From Symbiodinium natans (taxonomy: Eukaryota > Sar > Dinophyceae > Suessiales > Symbiodiniaceae), in contig CAJNDS010002076.1 in the NCBI GenBank assembly GCA_905221605.1, positions 346,463-410,462 on the forward strand: a stretch of DNA of 64,000 nucleotides, read 5' to 3'. Shown piece after piece: positions 44,590 to 54,843 of this stretch. How positions within the stretch are numbered: the stretch's first letter is position 1; each line of letters begins with the position of its first letter. Both the position numbers and the translations under genes were made by a program. The notes beneath the pieces were generated by a model, which was not told the origin of the DNA, made no database searches, and saw only the letters and a list, made by a program, of their open reading frames with translations.

Positions 44590-44705
44590 CCTGCTTGCCT
44601 ATCGTCATCCTCATCATCGTCATCACATGTCGTCATCGTCATCATCGTCGTCATCGTCATGGTCATGATCCTCCTCCTCCTCATCATGCTCATCATGCTC
44701 ATAAC
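44590..44705. repeat. (ATC/GTC)n trinucleotide repeat
   Basis: CATCGTCATCATCGTCGTC-type imperfect repeat with a short (GT)n at 44760-44780 downstream. Confidence 0.9.
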
Positions 44706-44834
44706 TCATCACCCATCGCCGGTCTCACACCGCGCGGCGCTCACTATCACTCAGCATCTTTGTGTGTGTGTGTGTGTGATAGCAGTACACGTGCCAGACG
44801 TTGCAGTTCCTCTCTATAGACTAAACATCTGAAG

Positions 44835-45034
44835 GTACTACCAGGCCGTGCCTAACAACGCCTTCTACAAGCGCCCGATTGTGGTCCAAAGGCTGGGGGT
44901 CGCAGTTAGGCTTAGGCCAGGTACAGAAAGCGCTTTGATCCAACCCCCCCAAGCCGGGATTCGGGGGCTGGCAGGTCGCGCTTCCGACCCGTCACTTATG
45001 CCCACAGGGAGGTGATCCAGGCGGCCGGCTTCGG
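44835..45034 (+). CDS. Two phase-matched exons, unknown protein
   Basis: Exon 1 (44835-44891), after CTGAAG|G, reads YYQAVPNNAFYKRPIVVQ and ends CAAAG|GCTGGG (GC donor), leaving two bases. Exon 2 (45008-45034), after CCCACAG|G, completes the codon to Arg and reads EVIQAAGF before GG|GCGTTG (GC donor). The 116-base intron has a G-rich start and CCCGTCAC...CCCACAG end. A G-rich tract follows exon 2 (to ~45320). Phase agreement supports a real gene; family not recognised. Confidence 0.5.
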
Positions 45035-45320
45035 GCGTTGGGGTTTTGAGGGGGTTTATCTTGGGAGTGAGCTTTTGGCTGGTTGGGTGTTCGGGTTTCG
45101 AGGCGTTTCAAGGGTTAGGGTTTGCGGTCTTTCGAGCGTTGGGGGTTTGATGGTTTCGGTATCTGGAGCTTTGCTGGGTTGGTTTGGATGGTCGGGTATT
45201 TTTCAAGGTTTTGTCGGGTACAAGGGGTTTGGGGTCTAAGGGGCTCAGGATTTCGGGACCTAAATGGCTTGTGTTTCAAGGGTGTTTTCAAGGGCTGCAG
45301 GTTTCACGCAGGCGCAAGGG
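45035..45320. repeat. Degenerate G/T-rich tract
   Basis: GGGTTTCGAGG, GGGTTAGGG, GGGGTTTGAGG and similar units forming the start of the intron after 45034. Confidence 0.7.
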
Positions 45321-47100
45321 TGCTTCGGTGTTAGAACCTCTTGAGGGTTTCATTCTGGGGGCCTGTATGGTCCCAGCACTTGGCTTGCTTGTTGGATTGG
45401 GGAACGGCGGTGCACACGACAAATTCCCAGAGTCCCAGATCCCCCTCCCAGGCCGCAGCCAAGAAGTTGAGCAGCGAGCTGGGCTCCGGCTCACGGCCTG
45501 TGATGGAGGCGCCTCTGAGGACTAAGCTGGACCGTCTCAGACATCACAGCAGAGCTTTCTGAGCATGACTTGTAGAGTGTTGACAAAGACTGCCAGGAGC
45601 AGCTAAGTGAAGGATGAATCAAGGATTAGGGCTTCAAATGGGACACCCTTTGGGTTGCAAGTGAGGAGGTGTTCTGAGTTAGTGTCGCTGCATCTGGAGT
45701 CCGGGAGCCTTTGTGCTAGCATGTCTTGTAGAAGGGTTTTTGGGTTTAGGGTTTTTGGGGTTTAGGGTTTAGGGATCCTGATTTAGGACCCGCCCCCCCG
45801 GTGAAAGGTCCAAGCTGGACCTTGTCAGACGAGTGTTTTGGTGCGCGACAATTGTACCATTTTCTGGCTCTCGACAGCGTGGCTTTTTGTTTTTAGTGCT
45901 ATGGAGCTGCGTGCGCCATCCCAGAGGCACGAGGGAGAGGGGCCGGGGAAAGGGAACAGATGTGCTCAAGTACGGCTAATGCAGAGCTTTAGCAAGGGTG
46001 CGTGTAGGATGCGGACTTGTGACAGCCTCCATAAAGCAAGATCTCACTCAAAGCAAGTCATGGGGGCAGAGTTGGCAACAGAGTCCTGTAATTATTCAGA
46101 AGGCCACGGAGGGGCTCACTGCGTCGCTTTGCTGGCGTTTGATTTTGTGCCCTTTTCGCGACACGGAAGGTCCACCATGGCGGACCATCGATCCTCCGAA
46201 CTCATAGTCGCTGGGCTTAGGTGCTATGTTGCCTAGAAGCCATCCTCAACCCCGAAAGCCGAAAGCCGCACTACTGAAGCCACCCGACCTCAGCCCGCTT
46301 TCCTGGTCGAAAGCCCACAAAGGCCTCGCCGACTGACTTACCAAGCAGAATCCTTGTCCTGAACCCTGTTCCAAAGCCCCATCAAGCCCGCTGCCTTCTC
46401 GGAACTCCAACCCCCCCAAAGAGGACCCTGAACCTAATCTAATCAAGCCCTGCCTTGCACATGCATATACTTTATCCCCCCCACAAGGGTTGGTGTCACG
46501 AAGCTGTAGGCTGAGGTGCGCGCGGATGCTTTGTAGGGTTCTGGGTGGAGATGAGAACATACGGTCAGAAGCAAAGAAACCCGAATTCAACCCTTCACGC
46601 CTACCGCAAGACCCTATAACTCCTTGAAGCCTACATCCTAAGGAGGTGGGCAGCCGGTCTCAATCTCTTATGACATCCCCGGGCGAGGTGCCTAAGCTAA
46701 ATTTTTGTTCGATTTTCGGTTTGGGTTCAAGGCCTTGATAGGGGTCAGGGCCTTGATAAGGTTCATAGTCTTAGTCTGTATCGGGTTTACCGGGGGACTA
46801 GTGGCCTTGCGGTGTGGGACTTCAAGTTTTAAGTATCTATAAAGCACTTGCTGCCTTAAGAGTGCAAAACAAAGTTGAGGGCTTCACAGCGGTTGAGAAG
46901 TTCCCATAAGCTACAAGCAATCTTAGGACTCAGTGCCGTCACAGGGGGCCCACATTCCAGGGACTGTTCTTCATCCGAAGAAGCTTCGGAGCATCCCACT
47001 TCCGCACTCGAACCCCAGAACCGATGAATCAGCAACCCCGGAAGATTAGCCCCAAAGCAACTCGACCGAAACCTACCAACCTAGAATCCTAAACAATTAT
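45321..47100. other. No firm gene
   Basis: TTTAGGG-like run at 45735-45775. Frames at 45341-45525 and 45838-46236 lack domains and splice support. C-rich tract 46240-46470. Confidence 0.4.
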
Positions 47101-47419
47101 ACATATATAATTCTATAATATCAATTATTCATTATCCAATATATATATATATAATATGTGTATCCATCATATTGTAGAGGTGGGAAAGGGTAAGGCAAGC
47201 GAAATGTTTGCAATATAATACAATATAATATAATATAACATACTAGAATATAAAATAACATAGCATCATATAATATACTATCATAGAATATAGTATTATA
47301 TAACTAAAAATCAGAATAACAACAAAAATGACAAGAATGATGATAATAATAATAACAATGTATGTGTGTATATATATATATGTATGTGTGTGTATGTATA
47401 TGTATATATATATATATGG
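47100..47419. other. AT-rich island left of the inverted-repeat unit
   Basis: About 320 bases dominated by TATAAT, ATATAATACA and (TA)n/(GTATAT)n, interrupted by a short GC-rich piece at 47177-47210. A similar AT-rich stretch (50088-50180) flanks the other end of the 47420-50085 unit. Confidence 0.8.
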
Positions 47420-47639
47420 TCACCCCCCCCCAATGGACCCACCGCGGGCCTTGATCTTTGCAAAAGTACCGCAAATACCGATAAAACCTATGCTGTCTGG
47501 TGATTTTCCGGTGACCGGATTTTTGACTGTATTCCTTAATTCACCCTCTCACACACGCACGGAGGGTTTTTCTTTCTGTTGGCTTTTGTTTATAATTTAA
47601 GATCTAGGCATTTAAACCTAAGCCTGCAAAAAAAAACCT

Positions 47640-48490
47640 TAACCTTTAAACCCTGTAGGGTTAAGGTTTAAAGGTTAAGGGTTTAAGATTTAGGCATTTG
47701 AACCTATGCCGGTAATTAAAGCTAAGCCCTTAACCTTTAAATTCTATCGGGTTGAGATTTTTACAGGTTTAGGGTTTAAGATGTAGGCATTTAAACCTAA
47801 GCCTGCAACTAATTTTAAACCCTTAACCTTTAAACCCTGTAGGGTTAAAGTTTAGAGGCTTAGGGTTTAATATTTAGCCATTTAAACCTGCAGCCAAGCC
47901 CTTAACCTTTAAACCCTATAGGGTTAAGATTTTTAAAGGTTTAGGATATAAGATGTAGGAATGTAAACCTAATTAAGCCTGCAACTAATTTTAAACCCTT
48001 AACCTTTAAACCCTGTTGGGCTAAGGTTTAAAGGTTTCGGGCTTAAGATTTAGGCATTTAAACCTATTCCGGCAATTTACGCTAAGCCTCTAACCTTTAA
48101 ACCCTATAGGGTTAAGATATTTAAAGGTTTAGGGTTTAAGTTTAAGGTTTAGGTATTTAGACCTATGCCGGCAGTTCATATTGAACCCTTAACCTTAAAC
48201 CCCATAGGGATGAGATTTAAAGGTTTAGGATTCTTTACTTAGACATTTAAATCCAAGCTGACGATTCAACCTAAACCCTTAACCTTTAAACCCTATAGGG
48301 TGAAGGTTTAAAGTTTTAGGGTTTAAGATTCAGACATTTAAACCTAAGACAGCGATTAACACTAAGCCCTTAACCTTTAAACCCTATAGGGTTAAGGTTT
48401 AAAGGTTTGGGGTTTAAGATTCAGGCATTTAAAGCTAAGTATGTAATCAATTTGTCACCCTTAACACCTCTAAACTCTGTAGTGTGAAGG
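47640..48490. repeat. ~91-bp telomere-like tandem repeat with central dyad
   Basis: Each unit holds CCTTAACCTTTAAACCCTAT, then AGGGTTAAGGTTTAAAGGTT, then GGGTTTAAGATTTAGGCATT, then TAAACCTAAGCC. The dyad core CCCT(A/G)TAGGG or variant starts at 47651, 47741, 47835, 47914, 48011, 48102, 48200, 48291, 48382 and 48475: spacing 79-98, mean about 91.5. Degenerate copies (CCCTCTAGGGTCAG) continue at ~48588 and ~48729. Confidence 0.9.
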
Positions 48491-49010
48491 TTTAAAGGCT
48501 TAGGGTTTAAAAAAACCTAAGCCCCCTAAGCCCATAGAGTTTAAACCTTAAGGGTTTAAGGTTTACGCATCTATTCCTTAACCCTAAACCCTCTAGGGTC
48601 AGGACCCTAAAGCCCTCGGCAATCAAGCCTAAACCCTTGACCTTCAAACCCCATAAGATGAAGGTTTAAAGGTTTGGGGTTTAAGACTTAGGCATTTAAA
48701 CCTAGAGGGCATTTAAGCCTTAATCCTAAACCCTCTAGGGTCAGAACCTTAGCACCCTATAGGGGTCTAGCACGTTCAAAGGCTTGAACCCTACAGGCGC
48801 TGAAGGTATACATGTCCTATCGGTTTTTAAACCATGACACCCTGTAAGAAGGTTTAGGGTCTTTTCGGGGTCTATCTCTAAATTTCTCACGGGGTTAACC
48901 CTGCAGGGTTTAAAGTTAAAGGTTTAGGGTTAAAGGTTAAGGCAATACCTATAGGATTAGAACCTTATAACCCTGTAGTGCATGAGGCTTAAACCCCTAA
49001 AACTTAACCA

Positions 49011-49975
49011 TCTTTTTCTCGAGAAAACCAAAAAAACCAAAAAAACCAAAAAAACCATCTTTTCCAAAACTATGGGGCTGGGGCCTCCAAAAGATGGTTT
49101 TTTTGGTTTTCTCGAGAAAAAGATGGTTTTTTTGGTTCGAAACCATCTTTTTCTCGAGAAAAAGATGGTTTTTGAGCAGCCGCTCTTCGAAAAACAATCT
49201 TTTTCTCGAGAAAAAGATGGTTTTTAGAGATCTTACCCTGGAAAAACCATCTTTTTCTCGAGAAAAAGATGGTTTCCGGAGGTCTTGTCCTGGTAAAACC
49301 ATCTTTTTCTCGAGAAAAAGATGGTTTTTGGAGGTCTTCTCCTGGTAAAACCATCTTTTTCTCGAGAAAAAGATGGTTTTTTCGAAGGATGGTTGCTCAA
49401 AACAATCTTTTTCTCGAGAAAAAGATGGTTTCGAACCAAAAAACCATCTTTTTCTCGAGAAAACCAAAAAAACCAAAAAAACCAAAAAAACCATCTTTTC
49501 CAAAACTATGGGGCTGGGGCCTCCAAAAGATGGTTTTTTTGGTTTTCTCGAGAAAAAGATGGTTTTTTTGGTTCGAAACCATCTTTTTCTCGAGAAAAAG
49601 ATGGTTTTTGAGCAGCCGCTCTTCGAAAAACCATCTTTTTCTCGAGAAAAAGATGGTTTTTGGAGATCTTGTCCTGGAAAAACCATCTTTTTCTCGAGAA
49701 AAAGATGGTTTTTGGAGGTCTTGTCCTGGTAAAACCATCTTTTTCTCGAGAAAAAGATGGTTTTTGGAGGTCTTGTCCTGGTAAAACCATCTTTTTCTCG
49801 AGAAAAAGATGGTTTTTAGAAGAGCGGCTGCTCAAAAACCATCTTTTTCTCGAGAAAAAGATGGTTTCGAACCAAAAAAACCATCTTTTTCTCGAGAAAA
49901 CCAAAAAAACCATCTTTTGGAGGCCCCAGCCCCATAGTTTTGGAAAAGATGGTTTTTTTGGTTTTTTTGGTTTTT
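49011..49975. repeat. Nested array of 30-bp palindromes centred on CTCGAG
   Basis: Half-site AACCATCTTTTTCTC is followed by its exact complement, giving a 30-bp palindrome. Seventeen CTCGAG sites occur: twelve full or nearly full palindromes (near 49153, 49205, 49257, 49310, 49361, 49412, 49593, 49641, 49692, 49745, 49797, 49850) and five half-sites next to AAACCAAAAAAACC tracts (49018, 49109, 49453, 49547, 49891). Full sites recur about every 52 bases. A ~438-base higher-order unit is repeated (49018 to 49453). Spacers near the two ends (GAGCAGCCGCTCTTC and GAAGAGCGGCTGCTC) are complementary, as are the terminal GGCTGGGGCCTCCAAAAGAT blocks. Almost all frames are open as a by-product. Confidence 0.95.
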
Positions 49976-50087
49976 TGGATTTTTTTGGTTTGTTGGTTTT
50001 TGTTAGTTTCTTGTTTTGTTGTTTTTTGCCCTGATCTGGCTAGGACTCGGCTGCCATCCGCGGTGGGTCCATTGGGGGGGGGTGAGC

Positions 50088-50180
50088 ATATATATATATG
50101 ATATATATATATATATAATATGAGATGCTATATGATATATGATATATCATGTATGATGTATGATCTATGATATCTCATCT
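50088..50180. repeat. (AT)n-rich flank right of the palindromic unit
   Basis: ATATATATATG, TATATGATATATGATATATC and similar sequence, much of it self-complementary. Confidence 0.9.
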
Positions 50181-50639
50181 GCGAGGCCGAGGATTCCTTC
50201 CATTCGAGGCAAGCCCCGAAGTCTCCCAGCCAAAGCCTTGCCCTAATTTTCTCTGGTCATTGTTCTTATGGTTTAGGGTTGAGGGTTTGGGTTTAGGTTT
50301 TTTTTTAGGGGGGAATGACTTTGGGATATTGGAGCTTTGGGCTTTTCAAGCCGCTGGGATTCAAGAGGGTTTGAGGGGCCTTGCGGTTTGAGGGGGTGGG
50401 GCGGGGGGGGGGGGGGGGAAAGGGGGTCTTTTCGAAATATTCGGAGGTGTCCGGCGAGCCTGAAAGTAGGGGAGAGCCAAAGTCTCCACGCTTCCTGTGA
50501 TGGGCGCCCATGGCTCACTGGCCATTCTCAGGCGGTGGAGAGCTACCAAGAGCCTCGTCAAGCCTACTGCGGCCTCCCTAATCCCAAGCCTTGAAAACTC
50601 CGGAAGCCTGTCCAAACCTCTTGAAACCCTTTGGCCCTT

Positions 50640-51016
50640 TCAAACCCGGCTTCGCAATGGGTCAGGTCATCCAAGAAACCATTCTACCTGCGGTTGCTGA
50701 TGACCATGGGGCCAGGCCTTATGGTCCCTTGAGGCACTCAGAGGCTTTGAGGTTCAGAGATCTTGGGGGCTTCAGGGGCCGCTTGGGCTCTGAGCTCGGG
50801 GTGTCCAGCCTTCTTCTCCAGTATTTCTGTCTTGGGGCTAAGATTGGCCTCTGGTCTTTTCCATCTCCTGCAACGCGTTTCGGGCAAGGTCTGCTTCGCA
50901 GATACGGATGGCTCCTGCCTGATCACTGCTGCAGATTCGGGCTCAGAGTGGCGATACAAGTGACTCGGATCAAAGCGCAAGCGCTGCTCGAGTCTGGACA
51001 TGGGAACGAGGAGTGA
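50640..51016. other. Coding-like in both directions
   Basis: The plus frame (MGQVIQETILPAVADDHGAR) and the minus frame (MSRLEQRLRFDPSHLYRHSE, then RRWKRPEANLSPKTEILEKK) both look protein-like. The minus frame is the more hydrophilic. No splice signals were decisive. Confidence 0.3.
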
Positions 51017-51019
51017 ATT

Positions 51020-51500
51020 AATGCACATATATAAAATAAGCATATGTATATATATATATATATATATGTATATATAACTATAAATAGCATATTGATACAT
51101 GATGGTCATATCATTCTGCTACTATATTAGCAGGTTTTGTATGTTTACATATTCTTATGTCATTGTATTAAATACTAGTACAGTAGCATATATGTATATA
51201 TATATCTACTCTGATAAAATTTGTCTTTGTTTTAATTAGTTAGACTATGATAGTATTAAATGATAAGATCATCATGTTATTCTATTGTTGTATTAGCATG
51301 TGCTTATATTGTTGGATTCGTATTAGTATATTATTATCTTGGTAGATTTGTTACATTGTTATATCTCCTTTTTTGTTATATTATTATTGCGAGATAAAAT
51401 TTCATTACTACATCAGGATACTGATATATCATTATATTGTTGCATCAAGATATTCATATGTTAATGTACTATTGCAATATGATATTAAAATATTGTAATA
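51020..51500. other. ~480-base AT-rich island
   Basis: Sharp change to about 75% A+T, with (TA)n at 51045-51068 and TATTATATT/TTGTTATA motifs, in a genome otherwise near 50%. No exon. It could be a matrix-attachment- or origin-like region; function not shown. Confidence 0.7.
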
Positions 51501-51905
51501 TTGTTTGTGGATTTGTCCAGGAACTCCCGGGCAGCCCTGTCCGATCTTCCCATTGCAAAGCCTTCCTAGACCTGAACATGATTTGCTAGACCTGAACATG
51601 ATTTGCACAAGGCCTCGAGACCTGGTATGTTCGAGGGTTTGTGGCGCACGCCTCTGTGACGGCTCTCGCTTTTTGAGCCGCTCTGTGCCCAGACTCCTCT
51701 CCAAGCGAAGCCGAGGCTCCTCCTTCTCCAGGTGATTCTGGTCCCAATTCTCTATTGCGCGCAGGCATTGGGTGTAGTTGTGGGGGGTTTCGCCGGTGTG
51801 CCATGCTTGAGCACCCAGAAGCTCGGGGTCATGAATATACTGCTTAGGATGGCAAGGTGATGCTCCGCTCAGAGTTGAGTTTTCTGACTCAAGAACCATG
51901 AACAT
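51432..51905 (-). CDS. Hypothetical protein or exon
   Basis: A 157-codon minus-strand frame from an ATG. It reads YIHDPELLGAQAWHTGETPH, NYTQCLRAIENWDQNHLEKE, EPRLRLERSLGTERLKKREP: hydrophilic and protein-like. It runs on into the AT-rich island before its stop, so the real exon probably ends near 51600. A 20-base direct duplication CTAGACCTGAACATGATTTG lies at 51567-51606. No family recognised. Confidence 0.4.
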   Translation of the reverse strand: MFMVLESENSTLSGASPCHPKQYIHDPELLGAQAWHTGETPHNYTQCLRAIENWDQNHLEKEEPRLRLERSLGTERLKKREPSQRRAPQTLEHTRSRGLVQIMFRSSKSCSGLGRLCNGKIGQGCPGVPGQIHKQYYNILISYCNSTLTYEYLDATI

Positions 51906-52083
51906 CAGCTATACAGTACAGCAGTGCTTGGTCATGAGCCTCCCATGCCTTTCCGCGAATACTGTAGACGACCTTGAGAGTTTGGGGAACTTTGCGGCCG
52001 AACTTATCACCCTTGGGGCAACTTAGAAGACATCAGTGAGGAGTTTGCGACCTGTGGTGATCGCATGGGCCAACCTACACCTG

Positions 52084-52235
52084 ACCCCAGGAGCTCACCG
52101 TGCGACTGGCGCTGGTCCGCGGAAAGGCGCGGAGGAAGTTTGTGAAAGTCCAAGAAACCCAGAACGCCGGCATAAACTGCAAACACTGGTTCGGAATCTT
52201 CTGTCGAAGTGAACCCCACGTGCGGTGGTCGGTTT
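52084..52235 (+). CDS. Candidate exon, basic, unknown
   Basis: Frame reading ELTVRLALVRGKARRKFVKV, QETQNAGINCKHWFGIFC. The acceptor is perhaps near 52083 (CCCAG|G). A competing minus frame exists. Confidence 0.3.
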
Positions 52236-52473
52236 GGATGCAGGAGAAGATACTTCTACTATCCCCCTCCCTCCCCCCCAACATGAACTAGTGCCAACCC
52301 AAAAAAATAAGGCCCCACAAAGCCCTTGAATTGCATCACGTATTCGCTGAATGCGAGAAGCCCTGTTCAGCTCATCAATGGATGATGGCTTGTAGGGTTT
52401 GAATGGGGTTAAGTGGAGGTTGATGTGTATTGTGGAGGGCATGACCTTGGCTCCCATGCTCTTCCCTTGGCAG

Positions 52474-52579
52474 GGCATGTGCGCACTGATCCGGCAAGAG
52501 GCCGATAGGGGAGGGAGAGTGGGGGGTAGGCCGCTCCTCTTTCCCGAAAGTATTCGGGAGCGCTTCAAGGAACATCCAG
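52474..52579 (+). CDS. Candidate exon, unknown
   Basis: After CCTTGGCAG|G the frame reads GMCALIRQEADRGGRVGGRP, LLFPESIRERFKEHP and meets CCAG|GCCCTG (GC donor). Right flank is C-rich, contrary to the usual pattern. Confidence 0.3.
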
Positions 52580-52883
52580 GCCCTGAACCCGAACCCAGAA
52601 CCCGGACTACAGGAACAGCCTATGTCCAATGGTCGAACTATATGTATGGGTTGAGGACACCCCAAAATCCCAAAGCCCATATGTTTTTCAGGACTTGGGG
52701 GTGTCGGAGTTCGCGGCATTGTGCCTGGTATGGAATGGCTTGTCTGTAGGTATTGTTTGGTTCTATTTCTTTGCGAATACCCTTAAAACAAGGCCCTGAA
52801 GAAGCAACCTCTCTTCCCCAAGCCCTTCCCGAGACCCTCATTGGCATTAACAGTGAAGGCTTCAGGCCTAAGCCTAAGCCACC

Positions 52884-53099
52884 CTAGACTACACCACAGC
52901 AGGCCGGCCCTCGATGGGCCTGGATCGTAGCAATTCCGCCTCTCGGACGCCCATTTTGGGAACGGCAAGATTTTTGAGGGCTCAGGGGTTTAGGCTCGGA
53001 AAGAGCTTGGAAGGATAGAGTTGCGTCTGAGAGTGCAGCTTCGGATCCCTGCGATGTGAGGCTTCTTATAGACTGCGTCCTCGCTCTGATATCTGTGCC
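52884..53099 (-). CDS. Candidate exon, unknown
   Basis: Minus strand, after TGGCCAG|G, reading GTDIRARTQSIRSLTSQGSE, AALSDATLSFQALSEPK, and open to a stop at 52884. The 3' limit is uncertain. Confidence 0.3.
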   Translation of the reverse strand, partial: GTDIRARTQSIRSLTSQGSEAALSDATLSFQALSEPKPLSPQKSCRSQNGRPRGGIATIQAHRGPACCGVV

Positions 53100-53559
53100 C
53101 TGGCCAGCAAAGTCTTCGGGGCCTCGCCTTCTCAAACCCCGAACCTTGAAACCACAAAGAACTCTGCAAGCCCCAAGACCGACATGCTCATAGTCGTGAG
53201 TCGTAAATTGAATGTTGGGGAGCCCTAAACCCTTCTGTCCCTGGACCCGAAAGCCAGAAGCCCTAAACTCCGTAAAGCCTAGAACCACTGCAAAGCTCCA
53301 GGGCAGTAGTCTCCATGTGCTTCGAACTTGCCCCGAAAGTCCCCCTAAAGCGTAAACCCTAACCCCAAACCCAAACCCTCATAAAATCAAAGCACCAAAC
53401 CCTGCACACCAGGAGTTGAACGTTGTGGCGCAGACACTCCTGGCTTGTTGGGGGACTCCGCTATGGGTGGGGCAGCCCAGATGTCGGTTTTTTGCCGGGC
53501 TCATAGGGGTTTGGGGTGGAAGGAGGCCTTTGGGTTTCAAGGTTCAAGTAGGAAGATGG

Positions 53560-53682
53560 GTCGAGAGCCCACGTTGGGGCATGTTCGTTACTGGGCCCTT
53601 GAGTTGGCATTGTGGCTGGAGAAGGCAAGCACCTGCGGCTGCAACTGCATTGACGCCACTGCGCAGACTAGAGACAAGGGAT
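53560..53682 (+). CDS. Candidate exon, unknown
   Basis: Frame reading REPTLGHVRYWALELALWLE, KASTCGCNCIDATAQTRD. An acceptor-like AG lies upstream; the donor is not fixed. Right of it, 53762-53850 encodes a hydrophobic segment (SCTLFALALMLLALSGSYAV) that could be a membrane or signal exon ending AAG|GCGATC. Confidence 0.3.
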
Positions 53683-53844
53683 GACTAGAGTTCCTTGAGC
53701 ATGCTACAGCAGCCCTGAAAGCAACGGCCTACGTAGTTCAGACCCCTTCTCCAGCGTCGTGCAGATTTCCTGCACGCTCTTTGCCCTGGCGCTGATGCTC
53801 CTCGCTCTGAGCGGCAGCTACGCAGTGGCGGAGAAGGCGATCTT

Positions 53845-53905
53845 GACAGTATACACGATAATGCACACTATACTATACACTATAGTATACACTATAATAT
53901 ACACG
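53845..53905. repeat. Imperfect CACTATACTATA tandem repeat
   Basis: Five or so units of ACACTATA(C/G)TATAC type, forming small palindromes (ACTATAGT). Confidence 0.85.
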
Positions 53906-54364
53906 GTGTCGAAGCGTGCCTGGGTAATTGGAGTCCGGGCACGATGAAAGCTCAACTTTCTGTCAGGTTGGACTGGCCATGGGCATACTGCAAGTGCCGC
54001 TTCACCGCAAACGAGGACATGGGACATCTATATGTATATGTATACATACTTAAATATGAGTAGTGTAGTCAGCACGGAACCTTGAGAGTTTGAAGAGGTT
54101 CTACGCTGCATGGTTTGCTAAAGGGAGATGGCCTTTCCGCCCTCTCGAAGGTTCTTTTTCGCAACCATCTTCATGAACCACCCTAGTGGCAGCGAAATCT
54201 GGTCGGACCTATGGTCTTTCCCAGTGTGCCTCGGCTTTTCAAGTGACGGGAGAGAGATTTTCTCACTTTCTCTCGCATCGCTGAGGTCTTCTGCTTCTGG
54301 CTGAAGCACCTTATACAATGTCCTATCTTACAATCCACAGAGTTGGTTGAAGCTTGTTTGAGCC

Positions 54365-54759
54365 ATGTTGAAGGCTACTGTATATATCTATAGCTTCAGG
54401 GAGCAAGCAAGAAGCCGCAAGAAGCCACACAAGGACGAACGGCAACTACATCAAGCTGATCACTGCCAACATCGGGGCCGTGATCATGTGCTACTGCCGC
54501 AGCTTGTGACGGTCATGTCGTTTGGGTGGAGTGCGTTTTTGGGGCCAAAACCCCTCACCAAGCGGAATAGCACCAACGCTTCTCCGAACAACACGAGGCC
54601 GTGGATGCTTGCCTACCAGCAGTCGGCTCTGTGCGAGAAGGGCCTTGCAGGAAGGAATGCTCTGGTTCCTGATGATGAATTCGCAAAGTCTTCAAGGGTT
54701 TGTTGGCCAGTGTGGCTTGGGATGGCTCCGGCAGCCATGATGAGAAGGAATGAAGCTGT
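54365..54759. other. Weak plus-strand frame
   Basis: A frame at 54365-54847 (VTVMSFGWSAFLGPKPLTKR, later VCWPVWLGMAPAAMM) overlaps a better minus-strand exon at its end and has no domain. Left unassigned. Confidence 0.3.
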
Positions 54760-54843
54760 CTATATCTTGGGGTTTTGTTTTGCGGCTATCAAGCGTAAAG
54801 CATCGGTCGCTGGGTCTGACACTAGCTCAAAGGCCCGGAACAC
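54760..54843 (-). CDS. Candidate 3'-terminal exon, unknown
   Basis: Minus strand, CGGATTCAG|G acceptor, reading VFRAFELVSDPATDALRLIA, AKQNPKI, then TAG. Well-formed helical composition. The open frame upstream (LVSLPEASRIQ) suggests the acceptor could lie further up. Confidence 0.4.
   Translation of the reverse strand: MFRAFELVSDPATDALRLIAAKQNPKI

Larger units (their letters stand above)
47420..50085. mobile_element. 2.67-kb inverted-repeat-bounded palindromic unit (putative foldback element)
   Basis: TCACCCCCCCCCAATGGACC (47420-47439) plus CACCGCGG (47440-47447) recurs as an exact reverse complement at 50058-50085: a perfect 28-bp terminal inverted repeat. Imperfect (TA)n complementarity continues outward. 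Inside, in order: a ~150-base unique lead, the ~91-bp dyad repeats (47640-48490), degenerate copies to ~48980, the CTCGAG palindrome array (49011-49975), and an ~80-base tail. No transposase-like frame exists; the long frames inside are repeat translations. Both ends lie in (TA)n DNA, so a TA target preference is plausible but a target duplication cannot be read. It most resembles a non-autonomous foldback element. Confidence 0.6.

Noticed and set aside
48982-50034. Up to 229-codon frames rich in FSREKDGF and FLEKKMVF, as a possible repeat protein
   Set aside because: The palindrome unit lacks stops in nearly all frames on both strands, so open frames are expected without selection. No start, splice or composition evidence for a gene.
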